Shown here: positions 15,480-22,818 of the stretch, piece after piece
Layout of the letters: each line of letters begins with the position of its first letter
How positions within the stretch are numbered: the stretch's first letter is position 1
Assembly: GCF_009696375.1 (NCBI RefSeq)
Contig: NZ_VUMD01000028.1
Span: 1-32,295, forward strand
Length of the DNA: 32,295 nucleotides
Source: Clostridium porci
GTDB lineage: Bacteria > Bacillota > Clostridia > Lachnospirales > Lachnospiraceae
Reading direction: 5' to 3'
Notes under the pieces: generated by a model
The model's input: only the letters and a program-made list of their open reading frames with translations
Told to the model about the DNA's origin: nothing
Database searches by the model: none
Made by a program: the position numbers and the translations under genes

Positions 15480-16325
15480 TTACATATCCTCCTGTTTTTT
15501 AGGAGGGAGCACAAAGCGTTGTGTAGGGTAACCAAACTCTGTCAGCAATTCTTTTTCAGCAAAGCCAAGTTGTAATAACATATCCCGGTGGCCTGTATCT
15601 GCTTTGTCCTGCTTTCGATAGGTTGTTGTGCTTATTTCTTTCCCCGGCAGATATATTTCCAACAAAGTATCCAGAAATAATCTTTGAAGTCCACGATTAC
15701 GATATTGCGGATGCACTCCAAGAAATTCTATACTGCCTGGAGAATAGATAAATGCCATTGCTCCAATGAGAATATTTCTATCTCTTAACACAAGCGCACG
15801 CTTTTCATCAATACTTTCTTCCAGTTTAGCCAAGTAATCATCTTCATCCATCACAGGATACCCATCAATAACGAGCCGCATTAAATTCATCCAATCGGAA
15901 ATATCTTCTTTTTTAGCTAAACGAATATCCTGCATTGTAAATTCCATAGCCGCCATTTTCTGATGTAGGGTAAAGCGTAATTGCAAAGGGTAAAAACTCC
16001 GTTTTTCACGGTACTCTGCGGGTGGTGATTTATACATAGCCTTAAAAGCCAATGAAAAAGACTGCTGGCTCTCATATCCGCAGATAAAAGCAATTTCGAT
16101 AATAGGCTTATCCGAAAAGATCAGGAGCTTTGCCGCCTCTGTAAGCTGTCGGCGTTGCACATAATCATGGATTGTCATTCCTACGGTGTCGGTAAATAGT
16201 CGGTGCAAATAATATTTTGAATAGTGAACAGCCTCCGCAACCGTTTCTAATTCCAGTTTGCCGTCAAGATGACTTTCGATGTAGTCAATAACTGCCTCTA
16301 TGCTGATGACTGATTGATTGCCCAT
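15480..16325 (-). CDS. AraC-type activator fused to a GNAT acetyltransferase-like domain
   Basis: The start MGNQSVISIEAVIDYIESHL at 16325 has AGGAGG 8 nt upstream. The product has 281 residues. Residues 5-105 are an AraC/XylS double helix-turn-helix (LETVAEAVHYSKYYLHRLF and IIEIAFICGYESQQSFSLAF). Residues 125-275 look like a GNAT fold with GSIEFLGVHPQYRNRGLQRL as the acetyl-CoA loop and MLLQLGFAEKELL near the end. It probably senses a compound, perhaps by binding or modifying it, and activates the MFS gene that starts 1 bp after it. Confidence 0.87.
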   Translation of the reverse strand: MGNQSVISIEAVIDYIESHLDGKLELETVAEAVHYSKYYLHRLFTDTVGMTIHDYVQRRQLTEAAKLLIFSDKPIIEIAFICGYESQQSFSLAFKAMYKSPPAEYREKRSFYPLQLRFTLHQKMAAMEFTMQDIRLAKKEDISDWMNLMRLVIDGYPVMDEDDYLAKLEESIDEKRALVLRDRNILIGAMAFIYSPGSIEFLGVHPQYRNRGLQRLFLDTLLEIYLPGKEISTTTYRKQDKADTGHRDMLLQLGFAEKELLTEFGYPTQRFVLPPKKQEDM

Positions 16326-16411
16326 TTGTGTTCCCTCCTTTCCATTGAACATAATAACAAAGTGGATAAATAATGTTTTAATAATTCTTGCGTGTTTTGA
16401 AAGTAGTTCTG

Positions 16412-16451
16412 AAACAACGGTTTTTTATTTACCGTTGGGCGGCTATTGTTT
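16412..16451. repeat. Direct repeat copy B flanking the AraC-MFS pair
   Basis: This is the same element as 14224-14262, placed between the radical SAM stop and the AraC gene. The dyad CAACGG/CCGTTG with a T-rich middle could also act as a weak terminator for the radical SAM gene. The gap 16326-16456 holds no gene; a clear promoter for the AraC gene was not seen. Confidence 0.65.
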
Positions 16452-16456
16452 GAAAG

Positions 16457-17329
16457 TTAATCAAACAGATTTAATTGGACAGGGTTATTCTTTTCTTCAA
16501 AGTTGTATAGATACTCAAATATTTTTGAGTTGTCGTGCATAATACCTCTGTCCTCACATACTTGATGAAATAATTTCATAAGTTCATTGTGTTTTGGACT
16601 GCTTAGTTGATATTGCATACCATAAGTACGAATGTATTTTTCTTTCATGTGCGGGAACAATCGGTCTAACTGGTTATAAAAATACTCTCTGTTTCCCTCA
16701 CGAAGCGTTAAACCCATTCCGAAGCAAATCACGCCGTAAACTTTTGCCTCAATGCAATATTGTAAAATTCCTCTGATGTTTTCTTCTGTATCATTGATAA
16801 AAGGAAGAATAGGACAAAGCCAAACGACAGTGGGAATGCCTACTTCATTCAGCTTTTTCAGAACTTCAAACCGTTCTTTTGTTGTACTTACATTTGGCTC
16901 AATTTTTTTGCACAAGTTTTCATCGTAGGTGGTTAGCGTCATTTGCACAACACATTTTGTTTTATCATTGATAGACTTCAATAGGTCTAAATCTCGTAAT
17001 ACCCGGTTAGATTTAGTTATCAGTGTGAAACCAAACCCATATTGATCAGCTAACGCCAATGCCTTACGAACATTCCCAATCTTGCTTTCAAGCGGGATAT
17101 ATGGGTCTGTCATAGAGCCTGTACCTAACATACATTTTTTTCGTTTTCGTTTAAGGGAATTTTCTAACAGTTCAATAGCATTTGCCTTAATTTCAATGTC
17201 CTCAAAATCGTGTTCGATATGATAGCATTTACTGCGTGAGTCGCAGTATATACAACCGTGCGAGCAACCACGATATAAATTCATTCCATTTTGGGCTGAT
17301 AAGATACTTTTCGCATTTACATAGTGCAT
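16457..17329 (-). CDS. SPL-family radical SAM protein
   Basis: This 290-residue enzyme binds a 4Fe-4S cluster through Cys22, Cys26 and Cys29 (GCSHGCIYC) and uses S-adenosylmethionine. The frame shows TGSMTDPYIPLE, an ITKSNRVLRDLDLL segment and VVQMTLTTYDENL, the pattern of spore-photoproduct-lyase-like (SplB/Rv2578c-type) proteins. True spore photoproduct lyases repair UV-damaged DNA; many relatives have unknown substrates, so DNA repair is only a possibility. GAGG lies 8 nt before the ATG. It follows the GyrI-like gene by 21 bp and should share its promoter. Confidence 0.88.
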   Translation of the reverse strand: MHYVNAKSILSAQNGMNLYRGCSHGCIYCDSRSKCYHIEHDFEDIEIKANAIELLENSLKRKRKKCMLGTGSMTDPYIPLESKIGNVRKALALADQYGFGFTLITKSNRVLRDLDLLKSINDKTKCVVQMTLTTYDENLCKKIEPNVSTTKERFEVLKKLNEVGIPTVVWLCPILPFINDTEENIRGILQYCIEAKVYGVICFGMGLTLREGNREYFYNQLDRLFPHMKEKYIRTYGMQYQLSSPKHNELMKLFHQVCEDRGIMHDNSKIFEYLYNFEEKNNPVQLNLFD

Positions 17330-17350
17330 AACTATATCCTCGCCTCAAAA

Positions 17351-17956
17351 TCATTTTACCGCATAGCGTAAAATGGTTTTGAGTTTGCTTTTTTCTACCA
17401 GGTTAGCATTGTTCAAGTAAATTTCTCTATGGTAGCTTTTTGTGCGTTCCAGATTATTTGATAACATAAATTGCTCCATTTTCTCAAAGGAAATAGGTTC
17501 ATCATCAAATGTGCCGATATGCAATATCTCAACACACTTTCCGTCCTGCATTGTGTCAAAACTAATTTCATCCAATAGAGGATTGGATTTCTTTAATTTT
17601 ACTCGTTCCAACGCAGCTTTTACCATATCTTTACAAATAAACTCCGGCTGCCGTATCATAATGGTATATTCTAAATTTTCTTTGACAAGTTCTGTTTCTT
17701 CGATGTTCTGCCAAATTCCCTCTAAAGGAAAAACTGTAAAATCGTCAAACTCATTTTGTGTGGCCGCAGCCTTATATGCCATTTTAATTGCATACGCCAA
17801 AGAGTACAGGGCTGAAACACGATTTGAAAAATCACTATCGTTCGGATTGCCTTTTCCGCTTATCATAATATAATTTTGCACCGGGACAGTTACTAATGTC
17901 GGAGATTTTTTCGCTCCGTAAAATTCTTTCTCTTGCCTTTTCCATTCATATTTCAT
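17351..17956 (-). CDS. GyrI-like small-molecule-binding domain protein
   Basis: The product is a 201-residue soluble protein: LVTVPVQNYIMISGKGNPND, then YSLAYAIKMAYK, FDDFTVFPLEGIW, YTIMIRQPEFI and CVEILHIGTFDDEPISFEKM, ending with HREIYLNN near the C-terminus. This is the GyrI/BmrR effector-binding layout, with the final strand containing a conserved Glu (Glu in REIY). Such stand-alone proteins bind or hydrolyse toxic compounds. AGGAGG lies 7 nt before the ATG. It lies 52 bp after a WYL regulator and shares an operator sequence with it, so the WYL protein very likely controls it. Confidence 0.85.
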   Translation of the reverse strand: MKYEWKRQEKEFYGAKKSPTLVTVPVQNYIMISGKGNPNDSDFSNRVSALYSLAYAIKMAYKAAATQNEFDDFTVFPLEGIWQNIEETELVKENLEYTIMIRQPEFICKDMVKAALERVKLKKSNPLLDEISFDTMQDGKCVEILHIGTFDDEPISFEKMEQFMLSNNLERTKSYHREIYLNNANLVEKSKLKTILRYAVK

Positions 17957-17973
17957 AAAATCGCCTCCTTACA

Positions 17974-18002
17974 ATGATAGAATAGCACAGGTAACTTGAC
18001 AA
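17974..18002 (-). promoter_or_regulatory. Promoter with WYL operator for the GyrI-radical SAM pair
   Basis: -35 TTGTCA (17997-18002) and -10 TATCAT (17974-17979) have a 17-bp spacer. The -35 overlaps the 10-mer TTGTCAAGTT that is repeated at the WYL gene (18945-18954). Confidence 0.6.
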
Positions 18003-18008
18003 CCTATG

Positions 18009-18911
18009 TCACGTTATATATTTTTCCAACATAAGAGTTAATTTTTCTTTCATGCTCTCCCGCAAATAATCAGGTTCTAAAATTTCAACATTGTCCCCAA
18101 AAGAAAGTATATAACTAAACAGAGTTTCATTATCCGGCAAGTCAATATTCACATATAAATTTCCTTGATTATCTTTCGATATATTGTCAGTAAATTCATC
18201 ATAAACACGAAATGCAGCTTTTGGAGAAAATCTCAATTTTGCAGGGATAAAATTATTATGCTTAATTACCGTTTCTATTTCTGGGATATTCTTTACTTCA
18301 TGTTTGAATGTGTCTGATAAAATTTTCAATTCTTTTATACGGGTTAGCTTAAAAAAGCGAAAGTCATTTCTCAAAAGACAAAATCCATATAGATACCAGT
18401 CCTTATTTTTGAAAATCAATTTTATAGGTTCAACAGTACGATTTGAGTAATTTCCCTCTCGTGCAAAATAAGAAAAAGTAATTATGTATTGATTGAAGAT
18501 CGCATTTTTAATGAGGTTGAACACGTCATAGTTAGGTGTGTTTTTATACCATTCTGAAAAATCAACTTCAATCCAATTTGTAACTTTAGATTGAAAAAGC
18601 CCACCTAATTTCATAAGCAATTCGTCTGTTTGGTTATGCTCTGTGATAGAGATACCTTGCAACGCCATTAAAATTTGTTCTTTTTCCTGTTCCGATAATA
18701 TGGACTTATTTAACACGAAATCCTGCATAATGAATATGCCACCGCCTTTTCCTTGTGTAGTATAAATCGGAATACCAGCGGCACTAATCGCATCCAAATC
18801 CCGGTATATTGTCCTTATTGAAACTTCAAATTTTTCAGCTAATTCTGGGGCGGTTGATTTTCCTTTTTCCAATAAGTGATACACTATCTTGAATAATCTG
18901 CTCTGTTCCAT
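18009..18911 (-). CDS. YafY/DeoR-type WYL-domain transcriptional regulator
   Basis: The product has 300 residues. The N-terminal winged helix (about 1-60) reads LFKIVYHLLEKGKSTAPELA and VSIRTIYRDLDAISAAGIPI. The WYL-type middle (about 140-215) contains ITFSYFAREG, then TVEPIKLIFKNKDWYLYGFC and FRFFKLTRIKEL. A WCX-like C-terminus follows. WYL proteins sense ligands or nucleic acid damage and act as repressors or activators. GGGAGG lies 8 nt before the ATG. Shared operator repeats before itself and the GyrI gene point to autoregulation and control of the GyrI-radical SAM pair. Confidence 0.92.
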   Translation of the reverse strand: MEQSRLFKIVYHLLEKGKSTAPELAEKFEVSIRTIYRDLDAISAAGIPIYTTQGKGGGIFIMQDFVLNKSILSEQEKEQILMALQGISITEHNQTDELLMKLGGLFQSKVTNWIEVDFSEWYKNTPNYDVFNLIKNAIFNQYIITFSYFAREGNYSNRTVEPIKLIFKNKDWYLYGFCLLRNDFRFFKLTRIKELKILSDTFKHEVKNIPEIETVIKHNNFIPAKLRFSPKAAFRVYDEFTDNISKDNQGNLYVNIDLPDNETLFSYILSFGDNVEILEPDYLRESMKEKLTLMLEKYIT

Positions 18912-18931
18912 GTAATTTCCCTCCCAACTAT

Positions 18932-18959
18932 ATTATACCGCATAAACTTGACAAGTAAA
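18932..18959 (-). promoter_or_regulatory. Autoregulated promoter of the WYL gene
   Basis: -10 TATAAT (18932-18937) stands 16 bp from TTTACT (18954-18959), with the near-palindrome ACTTGTCAAGT between them. This matches the operator core at 17993-18002. Confidence 0.55.
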
Positions 18960-19063
18960 TGGCATGTTTTGGATTTTATGCTCTATTTCAGTCAATACTA
19001 TGATATGTATACTCATATCTTAGAAGAAAGGTGAACGGTAAAATGTAGTTGGGTGAAGTAAGC

Positions 19064-19417
19064 ATGAAACGAACAACAGAAATTTACGATTTTAAGGCGT
19101 TCGGTGCCGCTATCAAGGCCGCACGAAAAGCCAAAGGAATATCAAGAAACCAGTTAGCGGATAAGATGGGGATTGCCCCACGGTATATTGCGTCCATAGA
19201 AAACAGCGGGCAACATCCAAGCCTGCAAATCTTCTATGAGCTGGTGACATTTTTAGAGGTCTCCGTCGATCAGTTCTTCTTCCCGGACAAGGAAGTGGAT
19301 AAGTCTACCCAGCGTCGGCAGCTTGACAGCCTGCTGGATGAGATGGGAAGTAAGGAACTAACGATCATTACCGCCACGGCCAAAGGCATACAGGAGGCAA
19401 ACCAGGAGGAAGAATAA
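19064..19417 (+). CDS. XRE-family regulator of the Tn1549-type module
   Basis: This is a 117-residue Cro/CI-type DNA-binding protein: FGAAIKAARKAKGISRNQLA, MGIAPRYIASIENSGQHPSL, then a short helical tail. The ATG at 19064 has GGGTGAAG upstream; an in-frame TTG 15 bp earlier is less likely. It is the first plus-strand gene and faces away from the WYL gene. It lies next to mobC and the relaxase, where Tn1549-like elements carry a regulator of this type. It ends in its own terminator, so mobilisation genes downstream must have another promoter. Confidence 0.88.
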   Translation: MKRTTEIYDFKAFGAAIKAARKAKGISRNQLADKMGIAPRYIASIENSGQHPSLQIFYELVTFLEVSVDQFFFPDKEVDKSTQRRQLDSLLDEMGSKELTIITATAKGIQEANQEEE

Positions 19418-19447
19418 CCCTCCGGCACAACAAAACAGAAGTATAGA

Positions 19448-19482
19448 AACACTATGGGAAATCTGCTCTCATAGTGTTTTTT
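19448..19482 (+). terminator. Terminator after the XRE gene
   Basis: The arms AACACTATG (19448-19456) and CATAGTGTT (19470-19478) are followed by TTTT. Confidence 0.8.
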
Positions 19483-19499
19483 CTTGCCTTTTTGGGTAG

Positions 19500-19663
19500 C
19501 CAAATCGAGGTTTTGAGGGTTACACAAGTACGAAAGACTAAAGAACAGCAAGCACAGCAAACGAGTACCCGTTTGCGATTTTTCCATTTTTCAGGTCCCT
19601 TGCCCGAAAATGAAAAATGCTTGTTGGGATAATCCCAAACCCTTAGAAGAACGGAGGAAACCG
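19500..19663 (+). other. oriT: Probable oriT region of the Tn1549-type module
   Basis: This gene-free stretch directly before mobC carries two dyads: CAAACG/CGTTTG (19558-19563, 19570-19575) and the near-perfect palindrome TTGGGAT-A-ATCCCAA (19624-19638). A relaxase of the MobP type normally nicks just upstream of mobC. No nic consensus can be fixed by eye. Confidence 0.45.
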
Positions 19664-19993
19664 ATGGCGAACCGAAAGAGAAATATCCAGATGAAATTCT
19701 GGGTGACAGCCGAGGAAAAAGGGCTGATAGATGAAAAGATGAAGCAGCTCCCTACACAGCGGTATGGGGCGTATCTTCGGAAGATGGCGATTGACGGATA
19801 CATCATCTACACCGACACCACGGACATAAAGGAGATGAACAAAATCCTGTCAGCCATCAGCCGGAACATCAACCAGATTGCAAAGCGGCTCAATGTGGGA
19901 GGTCCCGCCTATGTGGCGGACATTCAGGAGATTAGGGAAAGGCAGGATGAGATATGGCAGTTACAAAGACACATCCTATCAAAACAACGCTGA
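19664..19993 (+). CDS. mobC: MobC-like relaxosome accessory protein
   Basis: The start MANRKRNIQMKFWVTAEEKG at 19664 has CGGAGG 6 nt upstream; the longer frame begins in the oriT region. The product has 109 residues with a ribbon-helix-helix-like start (NIQMKFWVTAEEKGLIDEKM) and the MobC family end NKILSAISRNINQIAKRLNVGG. MobC helps open and bend oriT for the relaxase. It overlaps the relaxase gene by 40 bp, a common coupling in this family. Confidence 0.9.
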   Translation: MANRKRNIQMKFWVTAEEKGLIDEKMKQLPTQRYGAYLRKMAIDGYIIYTDTTDIKEMNKILSAISRNINQIAKRLNVGGPAYVADIQEIRERQDEIWQLQRHILSKQR

Positions 19994-21297
19994 ACAAGAC
20001 CATAGCCTATATCTGCAATCCGGGGAAAACAGATGATACCCTCCTGGTATCTTCCTTTGGGTGTTCTGCAGAAACCGCCGACATAGAATTTTCCTGGACC
20101 CGCCGCCATGCCATAGACAAGGGCACAAACCTGGGCCGCCACCTGATACAGGCATTTTCTCCTGGGGAGGTCACGCCGGAACAGGCCCATGAGATCGGCA
20201 TGAAGCTGGCAAAGGAAGTGCTGGGCGGCAAGTATGAATTTGTCCTCACGACCCACATAGACAAGGGGCATATTCATAATCACATCATTTTTAACTCTGT
20301 CAGTTTTGTGGATTATCGGAAGTACCACTCCAACAAGCGGAGCTATCATTTCATCCGCCGCACCAGCGACCGACTATGCAAGGAATATGGTCTGTCCGTG
20401 ATCGTGCCGGGGCAGGACAAAGGAAAGAGCTACATTGAGCATACCGCCGAGAAAACGGGAACCAGCTATAAAGCGAAATTGAAAACAGCCATTGACCGGC
20501 TCATTCCCCAGGTATCCGATTTTGAGGAACTGCTGAAAAGGCTGGAGACAGAGGGATACGAGATCAAGCGGGGCAAGTACATTTCCTGCAGAGCCACGGG
20601 ACAGGAACGGTTTACCCGTCTGAAAACTCTGGGCGTAGATTACACGGAGGAAGCCGTTATCTCCAGAATTGCCGGAGCTCCCCGTCCGTCTAAGCAGCCG
20701 AAGTTAGGCGATCAGAAGATTAGTCTGCTCATTGACATACAGAATAATCTCAAAGCCCAGGAAAGTGCCGGGTACGCACACTGGGCGAAGATCAACAATC
20801 TAAAGGAGGCTGCCCGCACATTCAATTTCCTTACGGAACACGGCATTACCCACTATGAGCAGTTACAGGGTAAGGTTGATGAAGTGATGGCTGAGCAGGA
20901 CCGACTCCTGTCCTCCATTAAGGTAAAGGAACAGAGGATAGGTGAGATCGGTCTGCTGATAAAGCATGTCTCCACCTATCGGGAAAACAGACCAATCTAT
21001 GAGCGGTACAGGAAATCTTCCGACAAGGAGAAATTTCTGCGAGGGCAGGAAAGCCAGATCATCCTCTTTGAGAGTGCTGCCAAAGCCCTCAAACAGATAG
21101 GTGTTCAAAAGCTGCCGGATGTTGCTGCCTTGAAAAAAGAGATGGACTTCCTCACCACAGAGAAACAGCAGGAGTATGGGGACTATCAGAAGATCAGGAC
21201 CGAGGCCAGGGAACTGGATACCATCAAGCGGAATGTGGACCAGCTCTTATCTGCTCCGCAAAAGGAAGAACGGGAGAAGAACAAGGAACGAGGGTGA
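19954..21297 (+). CDS. MobP-type relaxase/mobilisation nuclease
   Basis: The product is a 447-residue DNA nicking enzyme. The likely catalytic Tyr19 lies in NKTIAYICNPGKT. The metal-binding three-His motif is His106, His108 and His110 in HIDKGHIHNHIIFNS. The C-terminal half is helical and Lys/Glu-rich with coiled-coil character (QEYGDYQKIRTEARELDTIK). The layout matches relaxases of Tn1549-like elements (PF03432). It is unrelated to MobT at 2657-3853, so the window holds two different transfer initiators. The downstream PIN-like gene is a low-GC insertion. Confidence 0.94.
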   Translation: MAVTKTHPIKTTLNKTIAYICNPGKTDDTLLVSSFGCSAETADIEFSWTRRHAIDKGTNLGRHLIQAFSPGEVTPEQAHEIGMKLAKEVLGGKYEFVLTTHIDKGHIHNHIIFNSVSFVDYRKYHSNKRSYHFIRRTSDRLCKEYGLSVIVPGQDKGKSYIEHTAEKTGTSYKAKLKTAIDRLIPQVSDFEELLKRLETEGYEIKRGKYISCRATGQERFTRLKTLGVDYTEEAVISRIAGAPRPSKQPKLGDQKISLLIDIQNNLKAQESAGYAHWAKINNLKEAARTFNFLTEHGITHYEQLQGKVDEVMAEQDRLLSSIKVKEQRIGEIGLLIKHVSTYRENRPIYERYRKSSDKEKFLRGQESQIILFESAAKALKQIGVQKLPDVAALKKEMDFLTTEKQQEYGDYQKIRTEARELDTIKRNVDQLLSAPQKEEREKNKERG

Positions 21298-21304
21298 GCG
21301 TTCA

Positions 21305-21381
21305 TTGAAACACAGAAACATACATGATATAATTTACAAAGGAAAATTTTTCAGGTGGGGTACAAATTGTATCCCACCTGA
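21305..21381 (+). promoter_or_regulatory. Promoter and palindromic leader of the PIN-like gene
   Basis: -35 TTGAAA (21305-21310) and -10 TATAAT (21328-21333) are 17 bp apart. Downstream is a 31-bp nearly perfect palindrome (21351-21381, arms TCAGGTGGG/CCCACCTGA and TACAA/TTGTA) between the promoter and ribosome site, which could be a repressor operator or an RNA stem. Confidence 0.7.
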
Positions 21382-21410
21382 AGAACAGAGCAGATGTCGG
21401 AGGAAAAAAG

Positions 21411-22250
21411 ATGCAGATAGGTTCTAATACATATAAATTGATATTACTTGATACAAATGCTATTAGAGAAATTGTGATGAATGTTAACTTGTCAGGGAAA
21501 GGATTTTTAGAAAAATTTTTTAATGAGCAACAAAATAAATATGCACCTTGTTTTTCAATTTATAATGTAATCGAACTTATGCCCTATCAAGATATTTATG
21601 AGAAGTTTTTAGAATTTTTCTCAATCATTCCTTGCCTTATGATATTTCCAGTTAAAAGTATATTTCAAAAGGAAGTCGAGTGTTACTTTACAGAACAGAG
21701 CTTTATAATTGATAATCAAATTGCCAATGCTTTTACACCGTATGTTTCTAAAGATAATTATAATTGCAAAAAATTTTTTGTGAAATTGGCAGAGCAGCCA
21801 GTTTTAATGAATAATATTGCTTTGGAAGTAAAACAATTTCCTGCTATAGCTAAGGCATGGGAAGATAAAAGAAAAAGTACAGAAATTATGTTAAAGGCTC
21901 AACACTTGCCATTGAACATGATTGATGAAAAATTTTATAGGGCTCACGAAAGAGAAACCATTATAAAGGATTTAATGAATTTTGGTATTGTAGTACCAGA
22001 AGATATTGATATTTCACAGCTGCCAGCCTCAAGAGTGATGGAATATTCTCAATTTGTCCGCATTTTTCAAACTCAAAAAAGTCTTAAAGCAAATGATGTA
22101 ATGGATATTCAGATTAGCTCTATTATACCTTATGTAGATGCGGTAATAACAGAAAACTTTCAAGCAGATGTTTATAGAAAAGCAAAAAGGATAATATCTC
22201 AAATGAAAGGACTCGAAATATATACATTGAAAGATATTAGACTTAATTAG
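21411..22250 (+). CDS. Predicted PIN-like domain protein, inserted cassette
   Basis: The product has 279 residues. The acidic residues expected of a PIN-type nuclease are visible: Asp in LILLDTNAIRE at the start, Glu in YNVIELM, Asp in ANDVMDIQISS and Asp in YVDAVITENF near the end. The middle is larger and more helical than in VapC toxins, so this is probably not a classic VapC, and no antitoxin gene lies beside it. The gene is much richer in A+T than the relaxase upstream. It has its own strong promoter and palindromic leader and ends before a long hairpin. A defence or abortive role is possible but only inferred. Confidence 0.65.
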   Translation: MQIGSNTYKLILLDTNAIREIVMNVNLSGKGFLEKFFNEQQNKYAPCFSIYNVIELMPYQDIYEKFLEFFSIIPCLMIFPVKSIFQKEVECYFTEQSFIIDNQIANAFTPYVSKDNYNCKKFFVKLAEQPVLMNNIALEVKQFPAIAKAWEDKRKSTEIMLKAQHLPLNMIDEKFYRAHERETIIKDLMNFGIVVPEDIDISQLPASRVMEYSQFVRIFQTQKSLKANDVMDIQISSIIPYVDAVITENFQADVYRKAKRIISQMKGLEIYTLKDIRLN

Positions 22251-22254
22251 AATT

Positions 22255-22400
22255 GCACCGTGGAAATGTGCATAACAGACCATTCCACCGATGGAAAACG
22301 GCGTTTGCAGCACATGGAAAAGCCGGGACTTTCCCACATCCTGCAAACGCTGTTTCCCACAGTTCCATGATACGGCCAGTTATACACATTCCCACAGCGC
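22255..22400. other. 146-nt imperfect hairpin with a DnaA box in each arm
   Basis: A long dyad is centred at about 22326. Outer arms hold TGTGCATAA (22267-22275) and TTATACACA (22380-22388), both perfect DnaA-box matches (TTATNCACA) on opposite strands, which pair with each other. Inner arms GCGTTTGCAG/CTGCAAACGC (22301-22310, 22341-22350) and GTGG/CCAC-type pairs extend the stem. No coding frame of note crosses it. It may be an origin or single-strand priming site. Confidence 0.65.
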
Positions 22401-22467
22401 CTGCGACTGCGGACATCCATCCTTTCTTTCCTGCCTGGATAAAAGAGAATAAGAGCATAAAAAATAA

Positions 22468-22513
22468 GGAGTACAGCCACCACCACGCAAGCGGTAACTG
22501 TACTCCTGTTTTT
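22468..22513. terminator. Bidirectional terminator downstream of the PIN-like gene
   Basis: The arms GGAGTACAG (22468-22476) and CTGTACTCC (22498-22506) have TGTTTTT after them on plus and an A/T-rich stretch on the other side. A second small stem, AAAAGTG/CACTTTT, follows at 22522-22546. The rest of 22251-22635 shows no gene. Confidence 0.65.
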
Positions 22514-22635
22514 GTGTCTGGAAAAGTGGCGAAAATCGACACTTTTTCCTATCCTTTTGAGCCATAGAGAGGCAGAGGACAAATCCTATTACCTATGTAT
22601 TTCAAGCCCCTTAGAGGCGAAGAAATCCCCTGTTT

Positions 22636-22818
22636 TCAACCCTTTTCCTGCCTCTTTTTTGTCCTATCTGTCTGGTAGAAAGGACAGGTAACAATTCCAG
22701 CCCGGAAACTCTGCTTGCAGCTATGGATACATTTTCTGCAGATTTTGTTGTACTGCCGCCTACCGTTTTCCCCAAGAAAGAAGCTCCATTCCTGTTTCCA
22801 TTTTTTACTTCGGCTCAT
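22636..22818 (-). CDS. Small Cys-rich ICE protein (60 aa)
   Basis: The ATG at 22818 overlaps the stop of the upstream ArdA-YodL gene as ATGA, so translation is coupled. The protein begins MSRSKKWKQEWSFFLGENG and carries a Cys cluster, ICRKCIHSCKQSF, plus a later Cys in IVTCPFY, which could bind zinc. The basic tail is TDRTKKRQEKG. Small proteins with this C-x2-C-x3-C-K-Q-S-F pattern recur at this place in Tn1549-like modules as I recall them; function unknown. It is the last gene of the leftward operon. Confidence 0.7.
   Translation of the reverse strand: MSRSKKWKQEWSFFLGENGRRQYNKICRKCIHSCKQSFRAGIVTCPFYQTDRTKKRQEKG

Noticed and set aside
21411-22250. VapC toxin of a toxin-antitoxin pair
   Set aside because: The protein is twice the usual VapC length and no small antitoxin gene lies beside it.
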